NCBI GenBank assembly: GCA_900239685.1
Contig: OENT01000180.1
Span: 106,634-170,633, forward strand
Direction: 5' to 3'
Origin: Rotaria macrura
Taxonomy: Eukaryota; Rotifera; Eurotatoria; Philodinida; Philodinidae
DNA: 64,000 bases
This document shows positions 25,801 through 38,261 of this stretch, piece after piece. The first letter of the stretch is position 1; every line of letters begins with the position of its first letter. The notes under the pieces were generated by a model that saw nothing but the letters and a program-made list of their open reading frames with translations, searched no databases and was not told where the DNA came from. The position numbers and the translations under genes are program-made.

Positions 25801-26130
25801 AAACAATTCATTTGTGTGCAAACGTTTCGGGAGCATCTGCTTTCTTCTTCAGTGCATGTTAACAATAAATTTGATAAAAGAACTAAATGACAGTTGTATT
25901 TTTCTTTCTGTGCATTTACGATTCTTTATTTCTCTTGCGGGAAGAAGAATTGAAACAAAAATATTGGACGAGATGAATTTAAGTTCATTTTTGTCTAATC
26001 ATTAATAAAGAATCGTAAAAGCGCACAAAGAAAACTGCAACTGTTGCTTGGTTCTTTTATCGAATTTATTGTTAGCATGCATCGAAGAAGAAAGCAGTCG
26101 CTTCGCAAACATTTGCGCAAAAGTCAATTG
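25801..26130. repeat. fold-back element, about 130-bp inverted arms
   Basis: The left arm (25801-25930) and the right arm (26003-26130) are inverted copies, roughly 85% identical by eye. They share segments such as GATTCTTTATT, GCTTTCTTCTTC and AACAATAAATT. The spacer is about 72 bp. No target duplication was found. The arrangement would form a long hairpin and is typical of a fold-back or MITE-like element. A separate AT hairpin lies just upstream at about 25760-25796. Confidence 0.75.
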
Positions 26131-27932
26131 TCTTTCAAGCAATAACTAGAGAATAAATATGATTGTACAACGGTATTTCAAATTTAAATGATAATTGAGT
26201 GTTGGTAAATGAAAACTTGAAAGAGAATACTACAAAAAGTCGGTATTCAAAAAGAAAAGAAAATCTAGAAGATAATGTTAAACTTTTGCAGTGAGAAATC
26301 TGACTATGGTCACATGCAAATCTTCAGATTGGTGTACTCTAAATTTTTCTTTAAGATTTTTGATACAGCATCAATAATGTCATGAAATCAGATGATTTTC
26401 ACTTTCAGCAGGTAATTTAATAACGATAGAACCGGAATAGTGTGTCCACAATCCCGAGAAGAGACGTTCATTTCCAGCAGACAACGCTCAAGCGGATCGG
26501 CAAGTGTTCACACAAGGGTGTTGTCTGTTTCCCATCTTCAGAACAAGAAGACACACGGTTGTTGTTTTTTGAATAGTTTTGGACAGGAACATAATAGAGC
26601 TGCGCGGTTTTCACTGATGAAAAGAACACCCTTTGCAACAGATCTCTTTTCGAAAAATCAAAATAATGCTAGCGGTTACTAGGCATTTCTCACGATAAAA
26701 TTTCAGATTTCGATTCCAGAAGTCCGCTTCTCTATCAGGGCTCAAAAATTAAGGTGACTTAGCCTTGCTTTCCTAGGAAAATCCAGAAAGATCTTAGAAT
26801 CTCTGAGTTATAATGGTAGGCAATAAGTTAAAATATGGATAACTTAAATTGATGAACGTAGCAGCCTAGAAGAAAAAAATGATCACTTATCCGAAAATCT
26901 CCATGGGATGCCCCAAAAAAATGCTCGTGTATCTTCATAATCTGATGAATCTACGTTCCTTTGAGTACTCTTTGTAACTGTGAAAACTGCGTCGTTCTAT
27001 CATGATTCTGTTAATGGTTATTAAAAGAAATTCCCACGTGACGTCTTTTTGAAATGGATAACAGTTATGTATTGAAATTAATACGATGAACAGTTCTCTT
27101 CATTTGATGCAAATGGATATACGCTCGTTTCAAACGCAAATTCAATGGTACCAAATTTATTTAATATAAAATTTATGCTAAGGATTCAAATGAATCTCTG
27201 AATTCAAAGTCATTTTGAGTATATTTCGAATTCTATACAAATCAGTGACGGTTACAACGCTCCTGTTGTAGCACGAGTAGAATAATCAAGATGATTGTTT
27301 TCACCAAGTTCTTTCACATGATCTTGCTGATCCAGATCAGAAACTCTTTCTATTTATCCATCAGTGATACACACGTGAACATATTCAGCATTAATCCTAT
27401 TGCATGCATGAAGAAAATGTTTGGACTTTTTTCATTGATTTGATCTGAGTAATCCTTGACTAGCATATCTAGATGAATTGTTTTCTTAAGAAATCTCCTA
27501 AATGAAAAGCATTTGAGAGAATATATATTTACTCTGATGAGCAATACGACTTGACCGTGTGACATTCGTAGAAGTCATCGCCTGATATTGTTGTGCAAGA
27601 ATATTTCATATCGATCCCATAGAAATCAATCGTGTCTTCATCATGCAAGTATTGGCAAAATAATGTTTTAATTTCTTTAGTTCTATTTGTTGATCCAATG
27701 AACTTTGTTGATTACGATCGACAACATTGGTATGCGGAAGGCAATTTCAATAAAATATTGGTTCATCTAGCCTCGTATTTTTATTCATTTTCAAAAATTA
27801 TTGTCACAGTTCGTATATTTATTATGAATATCTTTTCAAATATAAGCAAATAGTTTTTTTCGATGTTCATTTTTATTACTAATTTATAGGAACACGTTAA
27901 CTTTATCTTATCTGAAGGTGAATAATTATGTT
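26131..27932. other. intergenic, no supported gene
   Basis: No convincing coding frames or repeats seen. Confidence 0.4.
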
Positions 27933-28434
27933 TAGGGATGCAGCGGTGACGGTAACCGTTACAATCGGTAACTGTTCCAACGGTAACCGGTCCAACCGGG
28001 ACCCGTTCCGACCGGGACCCGTCCAGTCGGTAACCGGTCAAACCGATAAGCATTCTGCCGATAGTCGATAAGAGTCTCCAACATCCGGTATAAGCCGGTA
28101 TAAACCAGTATTAGCCGGTATTAACCGGTATAGGCCGGTAAGAGCCGGTATAGGCTGGTATAAACCGGTATGAACCTGTTTATACAGTTTATATCAGCTA
28201 ATACCGTCTTTTACCGGATGTTGGAGATGCTTCTCGGCTATCGGCAGAATACTTATCGGTTTGACCGGTTACCGGTTGGACGGGTCCCGGTGGAACAGGT
28301 CCTGGCGGAACGGGTCCCGGTAGGAACGGTTACAGGTTGGACCGGTTACCGGTCGTAACGGTTATCGGTGGGACGGTTACCGGTAAGGGCGGTTACCGTT
28401 AGACCGGTGATTCACCGTCACTGGTGCATCCCTA
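27933..28434. mobile_element. palindromic MITE built of ACCGGT words
   Basis: Ends are TAGGGATGCAGCGGTGACGG on the left and, reverse-complemented, TAGGGATGCACCAGTGACGG on the right. Moving inward, both arms carry arrays of GGTAACCGGT, CGGGTCCCGG and TTATCGG words in mirror order, and CCAACATCCGGTA is mirrored by TACCGGATGTTGG. The core (about 28084-28170) is a tandem array of a roughly 10-bp unit, CCGGTATAAA with variants. The terminal sequence resembles hAT families but no matching 8-bp flanks exist; a TA dinucleotide at each end is an alternative. No coding capacity. Confidence 0.8.
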
Positions 28435-30620
28435 GCCATCGATATTGCCTAGAGATGATCTTTACCTAACTAGGGGAGAATGGGAACTTTACATTATACT
28501 GTTTCTAAAATGATCGAAATTATATTAGAGTACGTGAAACTACTGATTACAAAGCAATAATACATAACAGTGAGCCACATGTGATCACATTTGTTATGGC
28601 ACGAAACAGAAACTATGCATGGGGATCGTGTGTTAGAAACTTATTTACAAATGCATTCATCAATAAAATCCTCTGTACTATATTTATCCAAAACAAGTTT
28701 TCATTATATAAATTTAGTTAAATGATTTTTTAGGTATTCTTATTATCCGAGGCTATTCATCTTGAAAAAAAATAGTGTTTATATTTTTTCTAAAATTTCA
28801 TTCCTCTCATTTTAACAGTACCAATATTTCAGAATTGTTGTGCCTATTCTATTCTATTATAAAGTGCATTTACTGTCTTTCTGGAGAAACAAAACTTCAA
28901 CATTATCAACGATTTTATATTGTTCAAATAAGATTTATTTTATAGAAAATGTAGATAGATATTTTCTGATGGATATCAAATCAATCTTGTAAATTCTTTT
29001 TTGTATCAACAGGTTATTGAATTGAATTTCCTTCGTATTTTAATCAGTGGCAGCCCGCATACGTCTAGACGCATTCATATGAAACATTAATTTATGTCTA
29101 GATGCAGTTCAAATTAAAACCCGGTCTTGACGCAAGAAATGCTTCACCGTGGAAGCATTTGCAGATAGAACTGCGTTCGTATACGGCGCTTTACAAATGT
29201 GTGGTTATGAAAGAAGGTCAATAAATTACGGCTAGACCCACTTCAAATTAAAATCTCATTAAGACGAAGCAAATGTTTCACTGGAGACGTGTGATTACAA
29301 AAACAATCAACCATCACGCGTCTATAATCTTATCCGAAGAGCGCGATTAAATGTGGTTTCCACTAATTCGTGTTCAGTCACACTTTTTTATTGGTTTTCT
29401 ATCGCATCTAAACGTACTATCTTTTGTGTTTTATGTTTGTATGATCAATCACACAAGAGCACACTGCTCCAAGAAGAACTATATTTGCAGACATTAGAAG
29501 CACTGGTACATATCGATTTCGAACGCAATCGTGTAGTACTGGCTTACTTATATCCACTCCAAAGAAGTACATTCATACCAATGCTGCCATCTATACCCTT
29601 TTATTTCACCGTTAAAAATATGTTTCGGCTACAGCACGAATCGAAAACATTGATCATTAACTAGAACTTCACCACACCGATTGTAGTTTTATACAGACTT
29701 CCACATCAAAATATTTACATTACATCGCATCACACGCGATTACAGACACTCCTACATTCACGATTGACGACCACCTTGAGAGGGAAACTATAACTCAAGG
29801 AAGAAGCGTCAATATTTTGAGGGAGTATGATTCATACTGCATAGTGGTTGAATTGGAAAATTCCAACAAAAAAAGAAACTAAAAAAACAAGCCATAGTCT
29901 ACTCACTTTACCATACGTCCTGGCGAATTGCGCTGTGAAGGTGTGGGTATGCAATAAAACAGAGGCAAGTCTACTTATTTCCGTTTCAACTATTTCAGTA
30001 TATTTTTCTCGACTAGAGCATCATTTTTTGCAAGAAATATTAATTATATGTAAATTATCGAGAAAAAAATAAGCACGTTACACCACCCCTATCAACAAGG
30101 ACGTCCCGGGCCGACGAACAACGGGGGACGGGGAGCGGGACGTCGCGAATCTTTTTAGAAAAGAGGGCATGGGTTTGAGTATGGTGTTGCTCTATACCAG
30201 TGTTTACTGATTTTCTTCTTCCTTTAAATCACACTCCCAGACAGATTCTGAACAACTTTATATATATGCATATACTGCTACAGAGATTCATGAGCCTTTA
30301 GTCATGGTATCACATCTTCGCTTGGTTATGCTCCACATGACCACTAGACTATTAGCTCAGTTTACTTTATAGTAATTTCTAGGAGAATTCATTCGATAAT
30401 AGGATCCTATCAGATTGTACACGTTTTTTATAAACTCAACGATGTCCAATTGGAATCTAATAGACCCAAGTGGCTTTCAGATTTCTAGTGTTGAATGATA
30501 TCCAGCCGTTCTTTAAGAATGCGATAGAATCTCACACGTGCTTTTGATTCATATCTAGTAATGTTTCCAACTACCAAGTAGTACCCGATTTATACAATAG
30601 GGTCATCTATCAAATGCGTT
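28435..30620. other. intergenic; GC-rich patch at 30099-30150
   Basis: No supported gene. A GC-rich patch of about 50 bp contains the inverted pair ACGTCCCG/CGGGACGT (30110-30142), unlike the surrounding AT-rich DNA. A frame of 103 codons at 29353-29664 shows no domain. Confidence 0.4.
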
Positions 30621-30836
30621 CCCAGGACGAAAGTGAGTAATAGAATCCTACCGGAACACCATAATACTAATGGAATTCGATCGGAAGTAATTGGAAGTCC
30701 AGTGACCCAGAATCCGATATAAAATTATACTGGATACGAATAAAGTATCACAGATTTCTATCAGTTTTCGTCGGATTCTGACAAAACCCGATGAAATCCG
30801 GACTGGATTCCGGGTCACTGATTTCTTCGACCTGGG
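30621..30836. mobile_element. CCCAGG-type element, ATCGGATTCC family (216 bp)
   Basis: Starts CCCAGGACGAAAGTGAGT and ends CTTCGACCTGGG. The interior has CGATCGGAAG, AATCCGATAT and GGATTCCGGGTC words arranged in partial inverted order. The copy at 34643-34848 matches along its whole length. Flanks share only TT. An adjacent fragment (30837-30925) ends ATTCATTCACCGGG, resembling the right end of the 42847-43175 element. Confidence 0.7.
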
Positions 30837-31435
30837 TTTGTAGGTTTCTGTCACAGTTTCCGACTGAATTTTGCCGATTGATCGGATCGGAATCGATCCG
30901 ATCCATGAGTATCGAATTCATTCACCGGGTTCTATTAACAGTTTTCGAAAAAATTATTAATTCTCAAGAACATGCCTCTTTGATGGGATAAACTATGACT
31001 GAAAATGGCCACGAATCAAATAAAGATTGGCTTCACCTGATAATTACTGACTCTATCGATCTTTATAGGATGTTGTCATTTTCAAATAGAAATCTCTCAT
31101 ATCGACAAGCAAAAAGGGAAAAGTTTTTAAACTTCACCTCAGATCAGAAATCTGTTTTAATTGAACTTTCACCTCGAAGCGATAGAAATTGATATTGGAC
31201 GGCAGATTCTTGATGCAAGAAGACAAGAAATAATGCAACTTGATGGAGTCTAATTCAATTGACCAACTCTTGTGTCACGAGAATGAATTTTCGACACGCT
31301 TTATAAGCATTTCACCTGAATTTTAACATGAATCTATAAATATGCTCGCAAATTTTTCACCCCTTCTTTTTGTCCAACATTTTCTTATGTTGGAATTGAG
31401 TATAACATTGTTGTTTCTTCTTATCATGCAGTAGA

Positions 31436-34400
31436 ATGGCGATGTCAGATAATGTGACTCGAAACCAACAGGGAAGATGGACGGAGGAGAATTATGAGTA
31501 TCTTATATGTCGTCTCTGCCACTCTCCACTTTATCAAGCGAGACAACTCGACTGTTGTGGAACGAGAATCTGCGAGTCCTGCATTCAAAGTATCAAGTAA
31601 TATTAAAGTTTGGAGTTTTTGCTGTACGAACATTTTTTCTCGAACTCATCGTTCTAGATATGCTGACTTTCGATGTCCATCCTGTTCCGCTTCTTCAATC
31701 AGTGTATGAAAATGCAAAGATTCCTTTTTATGATAATGTGAAAACCTATGTCAAATATTTAGGCCTGTCTCGATAAAGGTCATATCCGTGAAGTGCAAAA
31801 TTTAAAAACAAACTGCCTTGTTTGCGGTGATTCATGGGTTGGTCCATTTCTTAGTCTGAGAGTGAATATAACTTCATTCAAGTCTATAATTTACACGATA
31901 TTTGTCTTCTAGGAACATCTTAATACCCACTGTACAGTCAAGTGTGAAAACTGTAATGAAGAGTTCAGACTAGAGGCTCAATTAAAATTGCATCAACGTG
32001 AGAGGTGCATAAATCGTGTAGTAACTTGCCAACTAGCTTCAATAGGATGTTCTGCAGAGGTCAGTAAACAGTTCGATACTTTTTCTGCATGTAATATTTC
32101 GTATAAATATCTTGCGATACAATGCTAATGGCAAGTCCAATTCAATGTCTTAAAGATGGGTTACATGTATTTCACGCCAAAATTTTTAACAGTTTTCAGG
32201 AACCTCGAGAGTTTTTCGAGAACCAAATGTATTTTAGGATATCAGAGAATGGCAACGTCAATAAAAATACAATTTCCGAAACTTTCATGCTATAAAAAAT
32301 AGAAGTAGAATAACAACACCCTACAGAAGGGTTTATTGACCTTATCAAAAATATATGACGTACCCTTTTCTGCGTTTATCAGTATCATAAGTCCTTTCTA
32401 GTATATAAGCAGTAATGTACTCCTAAAGGGTTTATTAACTTCGTTAACCCTACGGAAAACCGCCTTTTATTCTGCTATTTCTTCTAAATGATTAATTAAT
32501 ACAGGCTTTCCCGAAACGTTTATGATTTAAAAGAGTTTATAATACAAATAAACCATTTCGTAGGGTGGCGACTATTCTATTCCTATTTTTTAGTATTGAG
32601 TTCAAGCAGATTTTTGGAAATCTGTACAAAATCTCGAAACCTTCTCTTTCTCTGAAACTCAAATGACTGTGCAGAAAACCCAATTTCGTTTCTAGTACAC
32701 GAAATTTGGACTAATGATATGTGACCCATCAGACTTTTAACAATACGAAGGGTGTCGGGAAAAGAGTAACACTGTATCCCAGACGATTTCTATTACTTTC
32801 CGTTGCTCATAGAATGAGAAAACGTGAATTTCTCGAAACTTGTAATAGAAAGTAAAAATAAAATTTTTTGGATGCCAGCCAAAGGATTTCCACATGGATG
32901 CATGTGACACTATGATAATATTTATGATTGATCCCTCAAAAATATAACTCTTTTGAGTAGAATACTGGGTGGGCTTGAGCGTGATTACATTATAAGAAGA
33001 TTAACAGTAACCAACGCACCAACATTCATAGCCATTCTTTAAATATACTTGTTTTAATATAACCAGATCGATCATTCTCGGAATCAGATCCTGCAGGAAG
33101 CAGGCCGTTTTATTGGAACTTTCGACAAATTCAGTCAAATTTTCCATCGGAAAAGGCCGGAGAAAACACCGCAACATGGAAGCCGTAATCCGGCTGGAAA
33201 ATCATCGTACGGAGAAACTCAAGTTTTTCTACAATTCCTTCAACCGGAACATTCCAGGAATTATGAGGAAACCGACCGGATAATTCACAGGAGATTCGCA
33301 TTTCAGAAAGCAAACACACTGGAAATCCCTTGTGCACCACAGAAAAACACGCGATATACATCTGTTTCCTACTGTTCATCGCGAGTATTTAGTTCAATTC
33401 TTCGGACGATCAAAATCGCACACAAGTGAGAAGATCTTCTCAGAACCTATGCCGCATTTTCGCGTGTTTACCAGTCTTTTTGACACTTTGATACACAGCT
33501 GAATTTAACGATCTGTAAAGATCCTTTTATATGAAAATCGTTATTTTAAGGTCTTTTTTAGAACTGACAATCTGATTTGATAGAGAAAGATCTTCTAAGA
33601 CCTTTAACGGTTTTCCCGAGTCTTTACAAGTCTTTTTGAGACTGTGATAAAGAATAGCAAATGAAAGACCATAAATACTATTTTTTTTCAAGAATTCTAT
33701 CTTCTCCAGGGCAGGGCTTTGTCTTTCTCACCGGTATATAATGGATGTGTGACACCCTTTTCGAAATATAATCCAGAAACCATGGTTCCCTGGGCAGTTG
33801 TGTGGAACTTTGAAAAAATTGTTCTGAAAAGACTTGATTGGCTGTTTTCTAGTAGTAGCCATTGTATCTGAGAAGTTTATTTTCTAATATAGCTGACATT
33901 TGAGGTTTAATATCAATTATACCCAGGGAGTCTTTGTCTTCTCTGGTAGTTTTGACGAAGAAAAGAAAAAAATTCACACTGAGGTCTTAGACACTCTACG
34001 TATTTAGTTGAAGATTCTGATGGGTCCCGAAAAGACGGAGTTTAACATGTGATCCGTCTCTTTATGTAGCAAGGTATGACGAAAAATGACTGCCAATTCT
34101 TTGCTTCTGAACGATTAAGAACCGTAGTGATAGCTTTTTCAGATTTTTTTGACTTTCCAAGTGTTTTAGTTCGGGTTGGCATTGAGATCGTTGAAGAAAT
34201 CTCCTAAGATCTCTAGAAGGATATCTCACTGGTCATCAACGCAAAAATAATTTCAGTTAGATGTGTACACCTAGTTCTGTTAATAATCGAGAGTTGAGAT
34301 TCGGCACACGATAGAAGTATGCCGACAGGAATCGGAAACGATCGGATGTTGATCGCTTTCTGTGCCGTTAGGAAAATTGATTTTTTCCGTGACCCAGGAA

Positions 34401-35800
34401 AAGGTTTTTGAAGCTTTCAGATCTGAACCTGTATTCTCTCCCGGCAGAAAAACTAGGTTATACGTAACCGAAAAACGTGAGAAACAGAGACTATACCCGC
34501 CTGTAGGGTTACGGTGGCTAGAATTGGAGAGAAATGTATCGGAATCCGTAAGAAGAACCGTTTCAGGGATCCTGCTTCCAGAACTCACTGAAAACATGCA
34601 CTGGATCTGGCAGATTCCTGCAGAACGTCTTTGTCCTAGATACTTAGGACGAAGGTGAGCAATCGGATCGCCTCAATACTGACGGAATTCGATCTTAATT
34701 AACTGGACATCCCATGACCCGGATTCCGATATAAAATCCGACTGGATACGATTATTTTTTCAAGGATTTCTATCAGTTTTCATTGGACTCCGACAAAGCC
34801 AGATGAGACCTGGATCGGATTCCGGATCACTGGATTCTTCGACTTGTGTAGCTAAGAAAGTAGTCAACAGATTACTACTCATTTCTTTCAATAGATCTCA
34901 TATGCAGAACGAGAGAAACATTACTTAAATTCTCAGCATCAGCTCTGCTTGACTGACTTTGCGAAGCAACAGCTGTCACAGGCGCATCCTGAAAACAAAA
35001 ACACAACGCTAGGGAGTACTACGTATGAACAATATCAACGTTTTCTAGAAGAATGTTTATCAAGGATTGAATATCTTGAGCGAAACATTGTGTCGACAAA
35101 TGATGATTTACTTCAAGTCAATACGAAACGGCAGATGATGGAAACAAAAATTGTGGCAACACGCGAAAGCTTACTAAAATTTAATGATATATCACTGAAG
35201 AATAAGAAAAAATTAGAAGAGGTGCATAGATTGTGTACAGAAATAAATGAAATCATCAGCGAAATTCAATTGGCAATAGTAAGCAACCTTAAGCTAATGG
35301 ATACTGATGATACGTTTACGTGGAAGATCAATCTCTCGGTTTTATTGAATAATACCTCCTCAACAATGCATTCTGATCCATTTCAATGTTCATTATGGGG
35401 CTACAGAATGCGAATCAGTATGAATTTTCAAACCGATGAGAACACCGGCGGTCGTTCTATCTCAATATCTTTCGTGATTCTAAAAGGAAATTATGATTCT
35501 ATTTTATGTTGGCCCTTTCCCTATCCAATCACTGTTTGTCTCCTAGATGTAGCGAAATTGAGGCATCAGTTTATCCATTCAATTCAACCTGACGCTCAAC
35601 CAGAAATATTTGATAGACCCTTGAACAGTGAGAACGCTGCATATCATGTACCACGATTCTGTACCATTGAAAAACTGGTTCCAAGTGGAAATGATTACGT
35701 TCAAGATGGATATATTTTTGTCAAGGTTCATATTGACTTTACTGGAGCTGGTATACATCCATTTCAACCAATGGAACCCTTAAAAAGTGCAACTAATTAA
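31436..35800 (+). CDS. RING/TRAF-type zinc finger/MATH protein, five exons
   Basis: Exons are 31436-31596, 31658-31703, 31763-31861, 31913-32059 and 34895-35800. Introns of 61, 59, 51 and 2,835 bp all have GT..AG ends, and all joins keep frame, giving 452 residues. Residues 25-63 are a RING-type finger (C25, C28, C40/C41, C46, C49, C60, C63, the last pair in FRCPSC). Cysteine/histidine-rich TRAF-type fingers follow at about 85-165 (CLVCGDSW, HCTVKCENCNEEF, RERCINRVVTC). Residues about 195-280 are predicted coiled coil, and about 283-440 a MATH/TRAF-C domain (FTWKINL, YRMRISMNF, SFVILKGNYD). The layout matches TRAF-like E3 ubiquitin ligases that trimerise through the coiled coil. The exact signalling partner is unknown; bdelloids have many paralogues. 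The weakest exon boundary is the GTGAAT donor at 31862. Confidence 0.85.
32291..32595. mobile_element. MITE with roughly 50-bp terminal inverted repeats
   Basis: Left arm words AAAAAATAG, TAGAATA, CACCCTAC and GGTTTATT recur in the same order in the reverse complement of the right end (32530-32595). The interior (about 250 bp) is AT-rich without coding potential. TA lies next to both ends, but the exact target duplication could not be fixed. Confidence 0.65.
33062..34640. mobile_element. degenerate CCCAGG-type element, CCGGAA family (about 1.58 kb)
   Basis: The left end (CCAGATCGATCATTCTCGGA) and the right end (CGTCTTTGTCCTAGA) align with those of the 38639-39919 element (CCCAGGTCGTTCGTTCCGGA and CGTCTCGGACCTGGG). 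Matching interior words include AACATGGAAGC near the left and TCAGATCTGA...TATTCTCTCC near the right. The copy has several terminal substitutions, so it is older. The middle (about 33430-34240) has TCTTT-rich runs also found in the middle of the other copy. No intact frame. Confidence 0.6.
34643..34848. mobile_element. second copy of the ATCGGATTCC CCCAGG-type element
   Basis: Aligns end to end with 30621-30836: left CTTAGGACGAAGGTGAG, right TTCTTCGACTTGTG. Shared interior words include GACGGAATTCGATC-like and ATTTCTATCAGTTTTC segments. It begins two bases after the 33062-34640 element ends, so the two abut inside the TRAF-like gene's intron. Confidence 0.6.
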
Positions 35801-36466
35801 TGCTGCTTAATGTGAAAGTTGAACAAATTTTATTTTCAGTTGAAAGCTGGATGCAGGTGTGTATGTGGGTATGGGTGTGAATGTGATTACTAGTTGTGAT
35901 TGCTTGTGGGTTCAGTGGATGTTGGTGAAGTATAGATCAATAAGCCTACAGAGAGATGCTACTCTAACAATCGCTGAAATCTGCAGATCTTCAGTATTAT
36001 TTGAGCTAAGCGAGGAAAACATCGGTGAATCGTGCCTTCAAAGCACTTCAAACATTGTATTTTGCTGGGATTAAATCATCGAATTCCTCAAACATCTTCC
36101 AAAGATGAATATTCGTCGTACAACAAACTCTCTCATTTCTGTACTTGTTGTCTTTGATCAGCTCTATTCGACGAATGAAGTCAACCATGAAGGCTTTCAC
36201 AAAAAGACAGTCCGATGGATTTCATTGTAAGCATGCAAGGTATTTTCGTGATGATGCGAGTGTGTGAGGCAAATGCGGATCAAAAGAATTACCAAACTTG
36301 CACCAACATTCATCCATAGGCACCCACACACTTCGTACCCATCCTCATAGCCATCGACATTTATACTCTCATGCCCGCTCTTATATCTGAAAATTCGTTG
36401 TTCATGATTATATAGGCTGTAGTAAAGTTGTAAATTGGATTAGATGCTATTTAAAACATAACTAGT
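35801..36466. other. intergenic; GT-rich and CA-rich patches
   Basis: A GTGTG/GGGTATGGGTGTG-rich patch (35852-35890) and a CACCCACACAC-rich patch (36322-36345) face each other as loose inverted ends of a possible 0.5 kb element. Evidence is too weak to define it. Confidence 0.35.
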
Positions 36467-36910
36467 TCAGACTTTCTGTTCTTCTTCTGTTGTTGAATGT
36501 GATGGAACGAGTAATGAAGCTGGTGAAGCGGTTTGAATTTGAACAACTAGATCAGAGGATGTTGTTAATACAAAATGCTTTTCAGGAGCATAGCCTTGTG
36601 TTGCTCTATCCATATTTGTAAAGGAATAGGGTAGCATTTTTATTCTCTGATTACGCGCTATTAAAGTTGTTCGATTAGAAAAATTCAGTCGATGGTTATG
36701 TAGACTGATACAGCTGCATAGTTCCGGGTTAAATATAAAAGTTCCAAACAAATATCCGCAGGTCGATAATTCCCCCGTCGTTAGGTTCGTGATTTTTCGC
36801 TGAAAACTCCCAAGAAAGACACTTTTTTGACGGAAAAATGCCAGACAATGAAAGCAGGAATCTGACGAACGGATCCTGTGGCCATATTTATTCAATTCTG
36901 CCAGGCTCTT
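36467..36910 (-). CDS. orphan ORF, possible terminal exon cut by a MITE
   Basis: An open frame of about 147 codons runs from the edge of a CCCAGG-type element (its terminus begins at 36912) to a stop at 36467. No ATG start is obvious near the top, so it may be the 3' exon of a gene whose upstream part is displaced by the element. Codon use and composition look coding-like. It has a cysteine-containing segment (STCGYLFGTFIFNPELCSC) and a Ser/Thr/Glu-rich tail ending EEQKV. No domain is recognised. It could also be a chance frame. Confidence 0.35.
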   Translation of the reverse strand, partial: KSLAELNKYGHRIRSSDSCFHCLAFFRQKSVFLGSFQRKITNLTTGELSTCGYLFGTFIFNPELCSCISLHNHRLNFSNRTTLIARNQRIKMLPYSFTNMDRATQGYAPEKHFVLTTSSDLVVQIQTASPASLLVPSHSTTEEEQKV

Positions 36911-36911
36911 G

Positions 36912-37556
36912 CCCAGGCCAAATGAGCTTCAATGGTCGGATACTCGATTTTCCGGTCGTTTACGACAGTTATTAACCGTACATGATACAACGAAAAATGA
37001 ACGTAATACGGTCTCTACGAAATGGGGAATTTATGACCGTAAGCTGCAAGAAACGACAGTATATGTTTATCAAGGTCGACGATTACGGGCTTCTTCAACG
37101 AGCATATGCGATGGCGTACACGACCGCTGTTCGCCGTAATACATGGCTCAGTATTACGATCATATTTCTCCATAGCGTATACGAAGGAATGTAGTCGTTT
37201 CCGATCGCGCACGATCTTAGTTATAGATCGTATTTTACCGCAAACGATCGATGCACGACAAAGTGTAGGGTTTTCATCTATGATGAGGATAAGCAGCACA
37301 TTTCTTGTTTCCTTAGATGATTGTATTTTACCTTAGAAGATCCGGAGAAATGCAATATTAATACTGAATCATGTATTACACTGAAATACGACAAAATACG
37401 TTCACGGGCTACCGTATTAAACAGTATCTGGTCGCTAATGATCGCGAAGAGTTGACCTGAATCCTCCGTATGTCCAAGGTCAAAGAAGCCCAATCATAAA
37501 CGACCGTTTCAGCTCAATATTTAGCCGTTTTGTATTCACCGTATTACGATCGTGGC
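36912..37556. repeat. CCCAGG-type element of the TACGG family, right end unclear
   Basis: Starts CCCAGGCCAAATGAGC. It is full of TACGG, CCGTA and ACGATCG words in both orientations through about 37553, where they stop. The right terminus is not recognisable. An inverted pair (CGTATTACG-like words near 37110-37160) sits in the middle. Confidence 0.5.
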
Positions 37557-38261
37557 TAGCAGATTATCACCATATTTGATCGTCGTAATGCTCGTTCTGG
37601 AATCGTTTCCCGAGAACAGGACATCAATCCGACCCCCGAATCCGCTCACCATACTCCTGTTTTCATGCGGGAATTGGCTCATAATTCTCTACCTGATTTC
37701 ACATATTTTATTATCGTTAATACATTCTGAATTGGACTGTTTTTACAAGTTGCATAATCAGTATATGTTTGACCCCCTGGATAGAAATAAACAAAGATAT
37801 AGAACAGGGTTGAGGGAGTTCTATTTGTTACAGCTTTCCTCGTAATCGAGAAAGTAAAATTTTTTCAGAAACTATGTATACGAAGAGAGTTTGATTAAAT
37901 CATCTACTGTGAACTGTTACAAATTTTAGACATATGCTGCTCATCTATGATGAGTGTGCGATATTTCTGTTTGAAGTTTCTCGTAATTTAAAAAATGTAT
38001 TAAGCCACGTTTAATTTTTCTCTCGATTTTTCACCGAATTTCTTACCAAGAGTTCAAGATGTTCTTCTTTTATGTATTTTCTTAATATGAGAAAGTGCAC
38101 TCTTGCGGATTATTTAACACGCTTAAGAATTCGAGCGATTCCTTTCTTTTGTGGAAACACGTCCACATTTTCAATTAACTCCTTTGTTTATGTTATAAAT
38201 TATCTTTAAAGAGGATTCATGGTTTAGATGGAACTCACACTGGAACTAGATGAGATAGATT
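37557..38261. other. intergenic, nothing recognised
   Basis: No gene or repeat seen. Confidence 0.4.

Larger units (their letters stand above)
32060..34894 (+). other. giant intron of the TRAF-like gene, three MITE-like inserts
   Basis: Donor GAG|GTCAGT at 32060 and acceptor TTTCAATAG ending at 34894 are in phase 0. The intron holds repeats at 32291-32595, 33062-34640 and 34643-34848; together they account for about three quarters of it. Confidence 0.75.

Noticed and set aside
29353-29664. 103-codon plus-strand ORF
   Set aside because: No recognisable domain, no splice partners, weak coding character.
31507-31776. 89-codon frame overlapping the TRAF-like gene, suggesting frameshifts
   Set aside because: Reading 31704-31762 as a 59-bp GT..AG intron restores the expected RING-to-zinc-finger continuity, so no frameshift is needed.
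35852-36345. Possible MITE with GT-rich and CA-rich ends
   Set aside because: The ends are low-complexity and only loosely complementary; no duplication found.
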